A stretch of DNA of 64,000 nt, taken from positions 253,270,484-253,334,483 of the forward strand of contig CP136064.1 in the NCBI GenBank assembly GCA_032622095.1, in the 5' to 3' direction. Position numbers and translations under genes: made by a program. The DNA is from Siphonodentalium dalli (taxonomy: Eukaryota > Mollusca > Scaphopoda > Gadilida > Siphonodentaliidae). Under the pieces are notes generated by a model. That model worked only from the letters and a program-made list of their open reading frames with translations, ran no database searches and had not been told where the DNA came from. Shown here piece after piece: positions 33,804-45,499 of this stretch (position 1 is the stretch's first letter; each line of letters begins with the position of its first letter).

Positions 33804-35389
33804 GGGGGTGTTTATACATTACCCGGCGAAGATCGCATTCGCTTTAGCCGGCAGCGATAACAATAGAGTGTTTATACTTCGCCGGATAAGAATTACGGCT
33901 ATCCGGATACTCAGCTATACGGTTTTCAACTTTTGGATAAAATGATTTAGTACAAGCACCTGATTGTCGTATGGATTGTAATTCGCTCTGCGGTTAAGTT
34001 AGATGTTTATCTGGGGTCATGCCGTCATGGGTGATTTCCTTTCAACAATTAACTCGAACAATATTATTGTGCAATCGCTGATAGACCAGCCCGCTTTTCA
34101 CCTGTGTATATATTGGTCAGTGTGCCAGTTTGATTGTCTCTAATCAGCTGTCAGGTCGGTGGTCACGCACCTTGGTTATAAGCTATTATTATAAATACTA
34201 ACCGATGATGGTACACGTACTCTGCATGTACATGGTACGTTTGTTGCGCATTCGAGGGAATTAATTCATGTACATGTATGTCCGTATATATATGGAAGAA
34301 ATGGGATGGCACGTTTCTATGGATTCAAACTTAATGGACAATTAGTTCAACAATCTAAATATGAGTGCGCCGTGGACATATTTACACAGGGACGGGTCTA
34401 GAGGGCCTGATTTGGAGGTGTGGGACTGTTCATCTTTGGAATTTATCGACCGACCGTGGTTATGGCCAGGTGTGAGAATATTTTTTAATCTGAACCCTGA
34501 AAATTGCAAAATCCTAGCATCCAGCCTTAAGATTTCCAATTGTTGGACATTTTCCAAACTTGACGCACCTCTAATAAGGTTGGATCATTTCCAACTGATG
34601 GTCATTTCAGTCCAACAATTTGGTAAAAAAAATAAGCAAATGTTGCCTAAAGAAATCACCAATAACAAATTGTTGAAAATAAAACTACGAGAACAATTTC
34701 AATATATTGCTGATGTCAAATGTCCAACTATTGCCGTGTCAAGTATGAAATTTCCAGCTTTTGAATATTTTGATTAAAGTTGGGATGAGACACCCCCATC
34801 GCCACGGCCCTATATACATGGACATGGTGAACGCCCGAGTAAAATGAAAACATATTTGATTGTATAATGTGCAAACGGAAAATGTGTCACATTTGATTCG
34901 CGATGTTGAAACTTATATATATAATATAAAATCCAATCCGAATGATTAGACACCAATTTGTAGATGTATGCGACGAAAAGATCTCAAAACTGACAATGGC
35001 CATGTTTCGGGTGCGACACTTACTTCACAGGCTGTATATGAACCCAAACAAACCATTAACAATGTTTTTTAAATATCTATAAAATTACCAATAGCAATAC
35101 CTGAAAGTTTGAGTTGGATATTAATAATTTCGGCATTTCCATTTCTAAAAAGTTTCATTTCATTATACTGCCCAACCATATCTCTAACAGGAAGCGGCTA
35201 GATGTTTACAGGTGTACAGCAATATCATATTGCAGTTCAGTGAGAACTAAAACGAAAACTATTAACAAGTAAAGGAGACACGTGAATATATGCGTATCTT
35301 CGCCGGCGATGTGTAAACACTCTGCCCAACCTTCGCCGGCTAACGGGCTCGCCGGGTAACGGCTTCACCGTCGATGTGTAAACGTCACC
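33804..35389. mobile_element. PIF/Harbinger-like element, 1.59 kb
   Basis: Ends GGGGGTGTTTATACAT and, inward from the right, GGTGACGTTTACACAT, flanked by TTA (33801-33803, 35390-35392). A 3-bp TWA duplication with GG-starting TIRs is the PIF/Harbinger signature. The termini are compound: 'gtgtttayac' followed by 'cgccgg'-containing blocks occurs twice at each end (33804-33890, 35298-35389). There is no recognisable nuclease or Myb-type ORF. It is inserted in the core of the 7.2-kb element. Confidence 0.75.
34361..34777 (+). CDS. unrecognised 138-codon open frame
   Basis: This is the longest frame not explained by tandem repeats, and it lies wholly inside the Harbinger-like element. It starts MSAPWTYLHRDGS and ends FPAFEYFD. 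It has no signal peptide, membrane segment or motif I know; a basic stretch (KLLKIKLREQ) lies near residue 105. An overlapping 71-codon frame on the other strand is equally open. There is no evidence of transcription signals. It is probably a chance frame. Confidence 0.12.
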   Translation: MSAPWTYLHRDGSRGPDLEVWDCSSLEFIDRPWLWPGVRIFFNLNPENCKILASSLKISNCWTFSKLDAPLIRLDHFQLMVISVQQFGKKNKQMLPKEITNNKLLKIKLREQFQYIADVKCPTIAVSSMKFPAFEYFD

Positions 35390-38067
35390 TTAGTATGATG
35401 GCATTACATGAGCAATACAGGAGTCAAGTGAAAAATTCTTAGCCAAAACCCCATAAGGGGGGCGCTATCAAGGGGAAGTAATTAAAGTATTGCTCAATAC
35501 CGACAGCCTTATTGTTGAGGTAGGGATTTTTCTCTAGTTGAGTGCCTAATCAGGACATTTCCTATGTACATGTAATGATGGATGTAATCAGCATGTATTC
35601 AGATTTTGATATTTTCAAATAGGTCAACATCAGATGAATTTATCTACTTTTCATGGTTTCTGTTTCCATTCTCATGAAATCTCGAATATAAGCAGCTACT
35701 TTTCGCAAATATTCATATTGTATCAGATTGTATCAGAATTCCTGGCACTTTTGTCAACAGGGGAACAAATATGTTTACCAGTAGTCACTGAAACCCACAT
35801 TAGGAGCGTTATCAATGAAAACTAGCAAATTTGGATGATTTCTCCATTTTGGTAACCATCTGAGTCACCATCCTGAATTTAGATTCATATAGATAATAAT
35901 ATGTTAATCTAACATATCATGGTTGTCGAATGATTAGATAGTATAATTCATTCAAAATAAGGTTGCTAGTAGCCACCGATTTCAAACCGCTGTGAATAAT
36001 TTAAGAGGCGAGTGTGAAAAATCATCAATTATTAGAATTTCGGTCGCCGTTTTGGGAGCTATCTTGGATTTTGAGGTCCAAATTGCACCGTCAAGAGGAA
36101 GTGTGATCCAATGGTATTATTGGTCGCGAAACATAATCATTTCACTATCTAAATTTTCCTCCCAGACTCAATGCCAACTTTGAAATTATTCATGGTTGGC
36201 ATTTTGATGATTTCATCTCATTTTCGAAGTTTCATTCTCTCGAATTCTTGAGTATAAACAGCCATTGTTCACAAACTATTCATTTTGTTTCATGTCTCCA
36301 TGTTATTACGCCAACACGGAGCAAATATATTCACCTATATTAACTAAATCGCACATTAGGAGTGATATCAATGAAAATTTGACAAATTTTAGTGATTTAT
36401 CAATTTTGGCAACCATTTTTGTCACCATCTTGAATACAGATGCACTTTTTTGGTTGTAATTATATGGCAATCTATATGTTTAAACCTGTTGCAAATTTTT
36501 GTCATCAAATTCAGCTATTTTCTGGCTAACACTTGGCTTGAATTACAAAATCGATATTTGGTAAAATTTCATAGCATATTTATGAATTCACATTTTGACG
36601 AAATTTTGTATGAATAAGACCCAAAGTATGACATATTATCATGTTCAAATGGTTAGGTATTCAAATGTACTTACAATTAAGTTGATATTAGCCACCGATT
36701 TCAAACAACCGTGAATGTTTTAAGAGACATGTGTGAAAATTCATCATTTTTCCGAACTTCGGTCGCCATTTTGGCGGCCATCTTGGTTAAATGTGGTAAA
36801 TTTTTCTGTCAAAGTGAAGCCTGTTATCATAGTATCACAACAGTAGAGAAATATTATATTTCCTACCATAAATTCACTACTAGATATTAATCAAACTGAT
36901 CCAGTGCCTACTCTGAAATGTTGGATGACGGCCATCTTGATGGCGTCATAAATCCACCCAGTCGCGACCCCCAGGTGTCTAACATTTGTTTTCTGGTGTC
37001 CCAGATATCAAGCAACATCATGAGCATAGTGGCTATATTTCTTCACAAAATGCACACGGGAGCCAAAAAATGAACATAAGAGCCTCTACTAATGGGAACG
37101 AGTGATTTTGGGGTCGTTCTGTAAAAAAACATGGCCGCCAGCAGCAATTTTGGTTTTACTCTTCGCATGACTAAATCCTTTGGCACGGGCTGCAGGTCAT
37201 AGCTTTAGTCGGATCTTCATGAAATTTGTCATGGATGTTAACAATGACATGTAGATGGGAACGAGTCATTTTGCGGTCGCTCGGCCAAAAAACATGGCCG
37301 CTGGTGGCCATCTTGGATTTAAAAATTAAATCCATTGGCGCGGTCGATCTACAGGTCGTACTGTTCGTCTGATCATCATGAAATTTGTCATGGATGTTAA
37401 TATTGACATGTAGTTGGGAACGAGTGATTTTGGGGTCGTTCGGCCAAAAAACATGTCTGCCAGCAGCCATCTTGGATTTTACTTTGCATGACTAAATTCT
37501 TTGTCGTGGGCTACAGGTCGTAGCTTTGGTCAGATCTTCATGAAATTTGTCATGGATGTTAACAATGACATGTAGATGGGAACGAGTCCTTTGGGGTCAA
37601 TTGGCCAAAAAACATGGCCGCCAGCAGCCATCTCGGATTTTACTCTTTGCATGACTAAATCCTTTGGCACAGGTCAGACATTGCAATTAGCACCTTTCCT
37701 TTCCTATATACTGTCAACTATTAAATTATTCCCCTACCTAAGTTGAGCTACAGTGTCATTGACACTTTCATTACCAAAACGATCTGGTTATCGGGGGAAA
37801 CATAGCACTAATTGTTCAAATATATCGTCTTACAGCACAACTTCAATCTATTTTCCAGTCAAAATTGTCTCTTGTATATTATATACATTTATTAGTGTTC
37901 TTGTATTTTTACCCTATGGCCAGGTGCATGTGGCCCAAGTTGGGACTTGGACTCCTCCAACCCTCACGACGTCACTGAATACAAGTACATTGTTTCCATA
38001 GAATGATAAATTAAATTTACATATGCTTATCACTTGACCGCCATTTTATATATAACAATCTGTCCTT

Positions 38068-38200
38068 TGGTGTATCGGACCTTCGGAGTATCGGACCTTA
38101 GTGATATTGGTTTTGAGATATTGCACCTTCTTAATATGGGACCTTCGAGTATTGGACCTTTGTAATACAGGACCTTCGGAGTATCGGACCTTCGGAATAA
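38068..38200. repeat. degenerate short tandem repeat
   Basis: 'accttcggagtatcggacct' and variants, about six units of 16-22 bp. Inverted relatives lie at 29257-29330. Confidence 0.55.
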
Positions 38201-38800
38201 CACTAACATTGATATTAAAGTCTTTGGAATCCATGCATTGTCTGTAAGTTAGCATTTCATGTATTTATCACCTATCACCAAAATATGACAGAAGTGTATA
38301 ATTGATTTGCTGAAAGCGATGTGGAATTAACACTCAGCAGTAGGCGATCGAATTGGAATAGAGAATAAAGTAGTTATTTTCATAAATTTTATATCTAAAT
38401 TGTCCGCACCCAACGTCATTCTCATATAGGAAAGGAATCGACTCAAAGGAAATATCTCTGTCACGCTGTATCACGGAGATATTCTGAAACTGCATGATCT
38501 AGTGCTTTCAATTGTGGTAAATCATCATCAGGACCTCGTTGATGTATGGGTGAAAATTTCCCACTCCAAACTATAAAACTATAACCCCAACCAATGGGGG
38601 GGGGGACTAGAAGGGCTTATATAGCCGAATTTTCTCTTCATTCTAATATACAATGAATTCTGTAGCAAATCTCCTATTGCTGTTAATATTTATATTTGTG
38701 CCTATAGTTAGACTGTTTTCTGAAAGAGTATGGTTGGAATTTTCGGCAATATTAATTGAATGCTACATTAGTTCAGTGAGAGAAGTGTCCATGCAGGCCA
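38201..38800. repeat. mostly unrecognised; repeat Y-like part at 38650-38790
   Basis: 38650-38790 ('atatttgtgcctatagtta', 'tatggttggaattttcggca') resembles Y copies at 24010 and 26990. The rest shows no gene. There is a 10-G run at about 38598-38607. Confidence 0.4.
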
Positions 38801-38805
38801 GAGAA

Positions 38806-39242
38806 TAAGCTAGGTGCCTGTAATTTGCAGAATGAGGTCCCCAGAGGGTGTATTTAGTGACGCTATCCCGCATAGCAGGCCAGCATCACTAAATTCACCC
38901 TCTGGGGACCTCATTCTGCTTTGGCTTCATCTTCTCTTGAAAGTTTCTTTTAATATTATAAAATTTCTATATAAACTTCTTCACATAGATTCTATTTCTT
39001 TTTTAGATTAGTTTCTCCATATCTCCAAAATGTGGCAGATGACACATTGCATAATTGAGGTTCCCAAAGGGTGTATATCACACTATTCACCACTTGGGAA
39101 CTTTGTCTCTCACAGCAGATGAGGCCATGCAGAATGAGGTCCCCAGAGGGTGAATTTGATGATGCTAGCCCACATAGCAGGCTAGCATCACTAAATTCAT
39201 CCTCTGGGTACCTCATTCTGCATATGACAGGCACACTAAACT
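38806..39242 (+). mobile_element. family C, degraded copy C6
   Basis: A left module (38826-38922) and a right module (39128-39232) are present with good palindromes, but the CAAGCC ends are gone and the middle is replaced or diverged. A third weak palindrome lies at 39052-39108 ('gaggttcccaaagg'). Confidence 0.7.
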
Positions 39243-39289
39243 CAGTGTCTGGGTACTAATCTCTCAGTTTTATCCCTATGTTCTTAACA

Positions 39290-39520
39290 TTGAGACAAGT
39301 AGTTTCCTTAGAAAATGTTCAGATAATAAGTTCAACAATGGTCATTTGTTGAACTTATTATCTGAACATTACCCTCCAATATATAGGACTCCTTCTGTTC
39401 TTCTATTTTCTATTATCTGCTTATTTTTTTTCTGAAAATCACACCATTCCAATGTATACTGTTATAACTGGGTGGCAGAGTTCATTTAGTACGGAAAGGG
39501 TTCATCACTGAAATAATTGC
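39290..39520 (+). mobile_element. family G copy, without E
   Basis: Hairpin 39308-39370 (arms 'aatgttcagataataagttc' and complement, loop 'aacaatggtcatttgtt'). The right end 'catttagtacggaaagggtt' matches the end of the 8425-9210 copy. The left end is decayed. Confidence 0.55.
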
Positions 39521-39894
39521 ACAATATGTCTTTAATTTGACGCTTGAAGATTATGAGTCGCTTTAATCAAAATTCCATGTGTCAACCTCAAAACAACGTA
39601 ATAATTATACAATGTGTTTAGAGATGAGAGGTTTTTTCACGTTTCCTGCTGGGAGAGGTAATCAGATGACATAGAACCTTGGACAAGAAGCTATTTTTGT
39701 TTTAAATTGGCATGCATGTAATTTGTAAATGAATATATTTTGTCAGTTGCTTATCTAGGGGATGAGTATTTGATTGTTGATGGAGATTTTTTTGACATCA
39801 GACAATTATCATGGAAATAATTTGGCCTCCGTTCTTGCTGTGTGCTAATGATATATGAAGAGCTGGTTGATTGGATGTGGCAGGCTCTCATAAT
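39521..39894. other. no gene seen
   Basis: No repeat or gene recognised. Confidence 0.5.
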
Positions 39895-40344
39895 CAAGCC
39901 TGCAAATAGGGTGTCTGTCATTTGCAGAATGAGGTCCCCAGAGGGTGAATTTAGTGACGCTATCCCGCAAAGTGGGCTAGCATCACTAAATTCACCCTCT
40001 GGGGACCTCATTCTGCTTAGGCCGTCAACTGCTATGGTAGACCTAGGATCAGACTGAAGTTCCCCAGTTGAAGTTGGTGATGTTCACCCATTGGGCGCCT
40101 CAATTATGCATTTTATCTGCTGCAAATTAGGGGATATAGAAACTTCCCTGAAAGGGAAAATGTAACTAAAAACAATGTTAATTTGATACCATAGATACTT
40201 CCCTGAAGATGAGGCCTAATAAGCAGAATGAGGTATCCAGAGGGTGAATTTAGTGATGCTAGCCCGCTATGCGGGATAGCGTCACTAAATTCACACTCTG
40301 GGGACCTCATTCTGCAAATGACAGGCACGCTATTTGCAGGCTTG
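39895..40344 (+). mobile_element. family C long form, copy C7 (best complete copy)
   Basis: CAAGCCTGCAAATAG...CTATTTGCAGGCTTG, 450 bp, with a perfect 8-bp duplication CTCATAAT (39887-39894, 40345-40352). Both palindromic modules are nearly perfect. This copy serves as the family reference in this report. Confidence 0.95.
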
Positions 40345-40942
40345 CTCATAATAGGTATGGTACTACCTCTACAGTCGAATATTTACAACGAATATTACTT
40401 CATTTAAGTTATTAGCACTATTCAAGGACCAGCCTTGGAAGACATTTTTTTCCCTAAAATGTGCCACTTCTCCCTATTTTTTTGTCCCAGGGAGAATAGT
40501 CCGTAAACCTGACGTTTATAATCGGAGCAAAGCAATGTTTGTGTTTTACAGTTATAAGTAGGAAAAAAATATAAAAATGTAAAAGCCTACGGAGGTAGGG
40601 AATTGAGGTCTGGCTTTCCAACTATTCGAGAGCGTTTAGCTCTGTTTGAATAGTTGGGTCCACCAACTACAGGCAGAAGTGAAATTCTCTCTCATATACT
40701 AGTATGCATATATGTCACAGCAGCTTATTTAAAGTATATTTACTGATTATAATGGGTTCTTACTCCAGATAATGCAGGGTTTCTGCCAGGGGAACATAAA
40801 TAATGCCGTCTTGGGGAAACACATAACGCGATGGGGTGTTTGTTGTGATAAAATTTAGATTTTTGTCATGGAGCACCTGAGAAAGAAGCTGGAACCTTGA
40901 AAAGAAAGCAAATTGATACAGAGCATGTTCTTTGTCCTCAAG
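40345..40942. other. no gene; small hairpin and repeat Z
   Basis: 40430-40512 carries repeat Z ('aaaatgtgccacttctccct', 'tttttttgtcccaggg'), inverted relative to 49166-49247. 40618-40657 is a small hairpin (ccaactattc...gaatagttgg). Confidence 0.5.
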
Positions 40943-41342
40943 TTAACCCTTTACCCAACAAACCGGCCAAAACCGGCCAAATAAAGCTTCAACAGCCTAA
41001 AATATCTTCGGTCTGTCTCAGTAGAACCATACAAATATGGATATCATTGGAACCGGCTCCTTGACCACATTGTGATGGTTACAGTTATACCCTGTGCCAA
41101 TGCATTCTCTTATATATGCGAGTCGACCATAGGTCGCCTCGCATATATAAGAGAATGCATTGGCCTAAAAATAATCTTTTTTTAACACTTTTTACCATTT
41201 GTTCTTACATTCTTTAACAATTTTATAATTTTTAATGTGTTAAGCCAATGTATTCTCTTATATATGCGAGGCGACCTATGGTCGACTCGCATATATAAGA
41301 GAATGCATTGGCACAGGGCCCTTCTGTTGGGTAAAGGGTTAA
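40943..41342 (+). mobile_element. family A MITE, copy A3
   Basis: TTAA-flanked, complete, 400 bp, two accggccaaa units. Hairpin 2 has an unmatched substitution in its left arm (gccaatgtattc). Confidence 0.93.
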
Positions 41343-41514
41343 TGAACTAAAAGCATGTAAGTGACAAAATGCGTAATTTAAAATGTGAGCTAATGATGCC
41401 ACTCAACTAGCAGGTTGTTGAAAACAGCGATCAAGCCGAGAATCACAGTAAAATTAATATTTTTTGTTTCTACATGCATGTTAGATCTTGTGACGAAAAA
41501 GTCAAGGATAACAA

Positions 41515-41890
41515 TTTGTCATGCCAGGAAATTTCCCCGATATAAGCAGCAACATATTTGGCGGGAAAGCTGACCTTGTTGTATTTATTATATGGGTTGA
41601 GTTTCAACCACTGCAGTTATTTATACCTGACGCTAAACTGGCACAATTCCACACTATTACTACAAGTTCCAAACAACATGGAAATGCGGGGAAAATGACC
41701 ATGTGGCATTGTTGACATAAGTTGTCAGGTTCCAAAGGAGTGAAAATAAGGCCTACTACCATCTCATCTTTACACCCGATGCTAAACTGGTGCAAAATAC
41801 GAGATTATTACTGGAAATGTTTTGGTGGGATTGCTGACCATGTGGCATTGTTGACGTGGCTTGAGGCTCCAAAAGGGGGAAATATTCTAC
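41515..41890 (+). repeat. diverged tandem repeat of about 130-145 bp
   Basis: 'gctaaactgg', 'accatgtggcattgttgac' and 'gttccaaa(a)g' recur in order at 41632-41735 and 41780-41875. A weaker first unit starts near 41515 ('tttggcgggaaagctgacct'). Non-coding by appearance. Confidence 0.6.
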
Positions 41891-42367
41891 TGTCGGATAT
41901 TTATACATGGCATATATACTGATGAACTGACGGCATTGCAACATTATTACATAACGGTAAACATATTACAGCCCCTGATCATCAGAATATAGGATTCGGT
42001 CCATTAATGTCTTGTAGAGGAGCATTGACAGTTTTCTGTGGTCGAGGGCGACGAGTTTTCAGGTCTCTCAGTGGAATAAAACAAGTAATTTTGGCTGATC
42101 CCCAGGCATTTCTTTCATAAAAACCTTCCTAATTCTTATTGATTGTGAATGTATTCAGTTGACACTTCAACATTTTATGAGTCATGACATCCCAGGAACC
42201 GAGTGTCTGGGCAATTTTCTTTGATGACACCGGTTTCGCCTACAAAGCTTTACCCAGGAGTCTGTAGACAACTGTCCACATGGCATGTACCAGCACCCCG
42301 AAACAGTGCGTGGAAGTGCGCAGTAAAATAAAAAAGTTTTTGTACACATGGGGCAGGTGGGGTTGAA

Positions 42368-42756
42368 TTAACCCTTTACCCAACAAACCGGCCAAAACCG
42401 GCCAAATAAAGCTTCAACAGCCTAAAATATCGTCGGTCTGTCTCAATAGAACCATACAAATATGGATATCATTGGAACCGGCTCCTTGACCACATTGTGA
42501 TAGTTACAGTTATGCCCTGTGCCAATGCATTCTCTTATATATGCGAGTCGACCATAGGTCGCCTCGCATATATAAGAGAATGCATTGGCCTAAAAAAAAC
42601 ACTTTTTACCATTTTTTCTTACATTCTTTAACAATTTTATAATTTTTAATGTGTTAAGCCAATGCATTCTCTTATATATGCGAGGCGACCTATGGTCGAC
42701 TCGCATATATAAGAGAATGCATTGGCACAGGGCCCTTCTGTTGGGTAAAGGGTTAA
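42368..42756 (+). mobile_element. family A MITE, copy A4
   Basis: TTAA-flanked, complete, 389 bp. The spacer is slightly shorter than in A3, one T-run being lost. Confidence 0.93.
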
Positions 42757-43463
42757 AACATTTATAATAGTGAAATATAGTAGTAGAAGGTATTCAGATG
42801 CGATTTTGTAAGGTTTATTTAACATTTTATTAGAGTGAGTTGTTGAATCTTTCTTGAACTGTTTCGAGAAAACTTACTGTGCATTGTCTTCTAGAAGAAC
42901 AGAAGATTTGTGTAGTACAAAGGCTGACACCACGGCCAGGGGTCAATACTATATATGAAGCGTTTTCTTGGTAAGATTCGACAATTGTATGTAAGAAATA
43001 AAAATGATTCATTCCACTTCAGTTGAACCAAGAATTACAAACATAAATCACAAATAGTATTTCTTCTTTGTATCTACTAACATCTTCCAACCACAAAGAA
43101 TTTTCGAGTAATATGAATGTTAGTTGAAAGTTATCATGTTAAGGAACATCGCTAGAAGGTCATTGTATGGGTTGTCCAACATAATAACTGTTTTATTTGT
43201 ACTGCACACTTCCGCGCAGTTCCCGCATGTGCTACTGTTCACGTATGATTATATAGATTTCATGATTCCTTGCGACCTGTTAACCATCAGTGTCGGTGGT
43301 CACCCTTCCTGGGGAAAAGAGGGGTTGAATTTGATCTGTGGCCATAATGTGGCCAAATAGCCATAATGTGGCCAAATATGAGGTCATCCATTTGGGGAGG
43401 GGAATGAGGCCACTCGAAGACTGTAGAGTACATATAGTTAAAAAAGTGATGCAATATTGACAC
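42757..43463. other. no gene; 19-bp duplication
   Basis: 'ggccataatgtggccaaata' is repeated at about 43339 and 43358 (period 19 bp). No gene is recognised; a 78-codon frame at 43124-43360 is not convincing. Confidence 0.45.
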
Positions 43464-43966
43464 TTAAAGGTACGGTTGGCCTTGGCGGTGGGTACCCTGG
43501 GAAAATATTTCCACACTTCAAAAAACCGCCACAAACAGAAAGAACATCAAAATATAGACATACTTTGTCCGTATACAAATAAGAAATATCGCATAAACAG
43601 TATGTTATTGTCATATGTTTGACCATTGTTATGTAAACAAAAGCATAAAAAGTAACTTTTCAGGCGTTTGTTTATATTATGATGGTAAACATAAAGAGCG
43701 TTCGTTGTTGGTGAATTCCTGATAGGGAGCTAATAAAGAGCGTTTATGCCATGTGGGTGTGATTAGCCAGTAGCATTGTGCTGTGTTCTGTAACACAATC
43801 AGGCTCTTGCTTAGGTAAAATATAGTAGGTCTTTATGATAACATGCTGTTTACGCGATGATCATGGTATATATGGACGAAACTGTATGCGTTTTAATGTT
43901 TTTCTGTTTACGGTGTTTGGAACAAATATGAATATTTTCGACAATTAAGGCCAACCGTGCCTTTAA
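43464..43966 (+). mobile_element. family M TIR element, copy 2
   Basis: TTAAAGGTACGGTTGGCCTT ... AAGGCCAACCGTGCCTTTAA, 503 bp. The left part matches the 1079-bp copy at 20664, so this looks like an internally deleted derivative. Confidence 0.8.
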
Positions 43967-44096
43967 TATAAACAAAATTCACCATCGTTAGTTGGCCATG
44001 CAGTACATTCATTAAAACTGATTATATCCCCATCTATAACTCCACTATAAAGTTACAGTTACTGAATAAAAAACAAAAAATAAATTAATAACGCGT

Positions 44097-44486
44097 TTAA
44101 CCCTTTACTCAACAGAAGGGCCCTGTGCCAATGCATTCTCTTATATATGCGAGTCGACCATAGGTCGCCTCGCATATATAAGAGAATGCATTGGCTTAAC
44201 ACATTAAAAATTATAAAATTGTTAAAGAATGTAAGAAAAAATAGTAAAAAGTGTTAAAAAAAGATTTTTTTTAGGCCAATGCATTCTCTTGTATATGCGA
44301 GGCGACCTATGGTCGACTCGCATATATAAGAGAATGCATTGGCACAGGGCATAACTGTAACCATCACAATGTGGTCAATGAGCCGGTTCCAATGATATCC
44401 ATATTTGTATGGTTCTATTGAGACAGACCGAAGATATTTTAGGCTGTTGAAGCTTTATTTGGCCGGTTTGTTGGGTAAAGGGTTAA
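44097..44486 (-). mobile_element. family A MITE, copy A5
   Basis: Reverse orientation, TTAA-flanked, 390 bp. The left TIR has one change (CCCTTTACTCAACA). Only one accggccaaa unit is present instead of two. There is an unmatched change in one hairpin arm (ctcttgtatatg). Confidence 0.93.
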
Positions 44487-44649
44487 AGTGCTCAGATAAT
44501 ACGTTGAAAATTTATGATCAAGCCATGAATACATTTATCCATTGCTAGATTTAAGATTGCATGCAAGGCCTGCAGGCCACGGAAAAATGTGACATGAATG
44601 GATTTGAATTACATCATAAATATGTCAAGTGTCCAAGGACATCTTTTCT

Positions 44650-45015
44650 GCACAGCGGGCTAGCATCACCAAATTCACCATCTGGGGACCTCAACTGTTA
44701 GTCCTCATCTTCTATAGTCTCAAATTAACATTGTTTTTAGTTACACTTTCCCTTCTGTCAGTTTCTATATTCCCCTAATTTGCAGAAGATAAATTGCATA
44801 ATCAGGTGACTATAATGGATGAACATAACTTAATTGAACTTCAACTGGGGAACTTAATCTCATCCTGAGGTCTCCCATAGCAGTTGAGGCCTAAGCAGAA
44901 TGAGGTTCCCAGAGGGTGAATTTGGTGATTCTAGCCTGCTGTGCGGGATAGCCTCATTAAATCCCCCCCCTCTGGGGACCTCATTCTGTAAATTTCGGGC
45001 ACACTATATCCAGAC
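44650..45015 (-). mobile_element. family C, truncated copy C8
   Basis: An end-module half ('agcgggctagcatcaccaaa'), the complete middle read in reverse ('gtttctatattcccctaatt'), and a complete right module ending 'cactatatccagac'. It contains an 8-C run at about 44965. Confidence 0.75.
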
Positions 45016-45067
45016 GAACAGAAAGATGTCTAAAAGTGTGAGGTGTCAGCATTCTGCCAGCTATATA

Positions 45068-45499
45068 TTAAAGATGCAAATCTGAATCAGTGCTCACAAA
45101 TTACTATTTCATTGGCTTCGGGGGTAAAATATATTTGATTTGAGTTGAGGAACCCACCTATCAAAGCTGAGAGTGATCACACATCAATTTAGGAAATCTA
45201 ATAATTTTCACCATAATTTTTAGTGGCCCAATATCAACCGACGAGACCAAATTTCGGATGAATATGGACAACTCTAAAATCAAGTGGCTTTTTTGTGTCA
45301 GATATTTGACATACTGGCAAAATTTCGTTGAAAAAATGTTGATAAATAACAGGTTTTGGGTAATTTTATACTATAGTTGACTGTTTAGCATTATTTTTGG
45401 GCAATTACTCAATTCTGATAACTGAAGTGGCATTTCAAAAAATGTTGTTGTTGGAATCTGATGATATGGGGACCATCGAATCAGATTGAGTACCTTTAA
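45068..45499 (+). mobile_element. family E, diverged copy 3
   Basis: The left end 'ttaaagatgcaaatctgaat' is a diverged form of TTAAAGGTACTCAATC; the right end GATTGAGTACCTTTAA is intact. The interior aligns with copy 2 ('cttcgggggtaaaatatatt', 'atcaagtggcttttttgtgt'). Confidence 0.75.

Larger units (their letters stand above)
29863..37091. mobile_element. 7.2-kb element with ~1.4-kb inverted terminal repeats
   Basis: The outermost 18 bp are TAGTAGAGGCTCTTATGT and its complement. 'cccgtgtgca', 'acaaatgttagacacc', 'gggtcgcgactgggtggatt' and onward pair between 29863-31250 and about 35640-37091, diverging inward. It is inserted in repeat H with ATG on each side (29860-29862, 37092-37094), a possible 3-bp target duplication. 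Each arm is built of units of about 600-700 bp containing 'aagatggccgccaaaatgg'. The core (31250-35640) holds a Harbinger-like element and receptor-like debris. No transposase is seen. The superfamily is unknown. Confidence 0.8.
29560..37772 (+). repeat. dispersed repeat H, large copy split by a 7.2-kb element
   Basis: 29560-29862 and 37092-37772 are both in the same orientation and join into one H copy: starts 'tagctcaactt', ends 'aagttgagctacagtgtcat'. The interior repeats 'gaaatttgtcatg', 'gacatgtagatgggaacgag' and 'aaaaaacatggccgc' two to three times. Everything between 29863 and 37091 is an insertion. The ORFs on the minus strand (29576-29794, 37171-37470) reflect these repeats. Confidence 0.7.
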
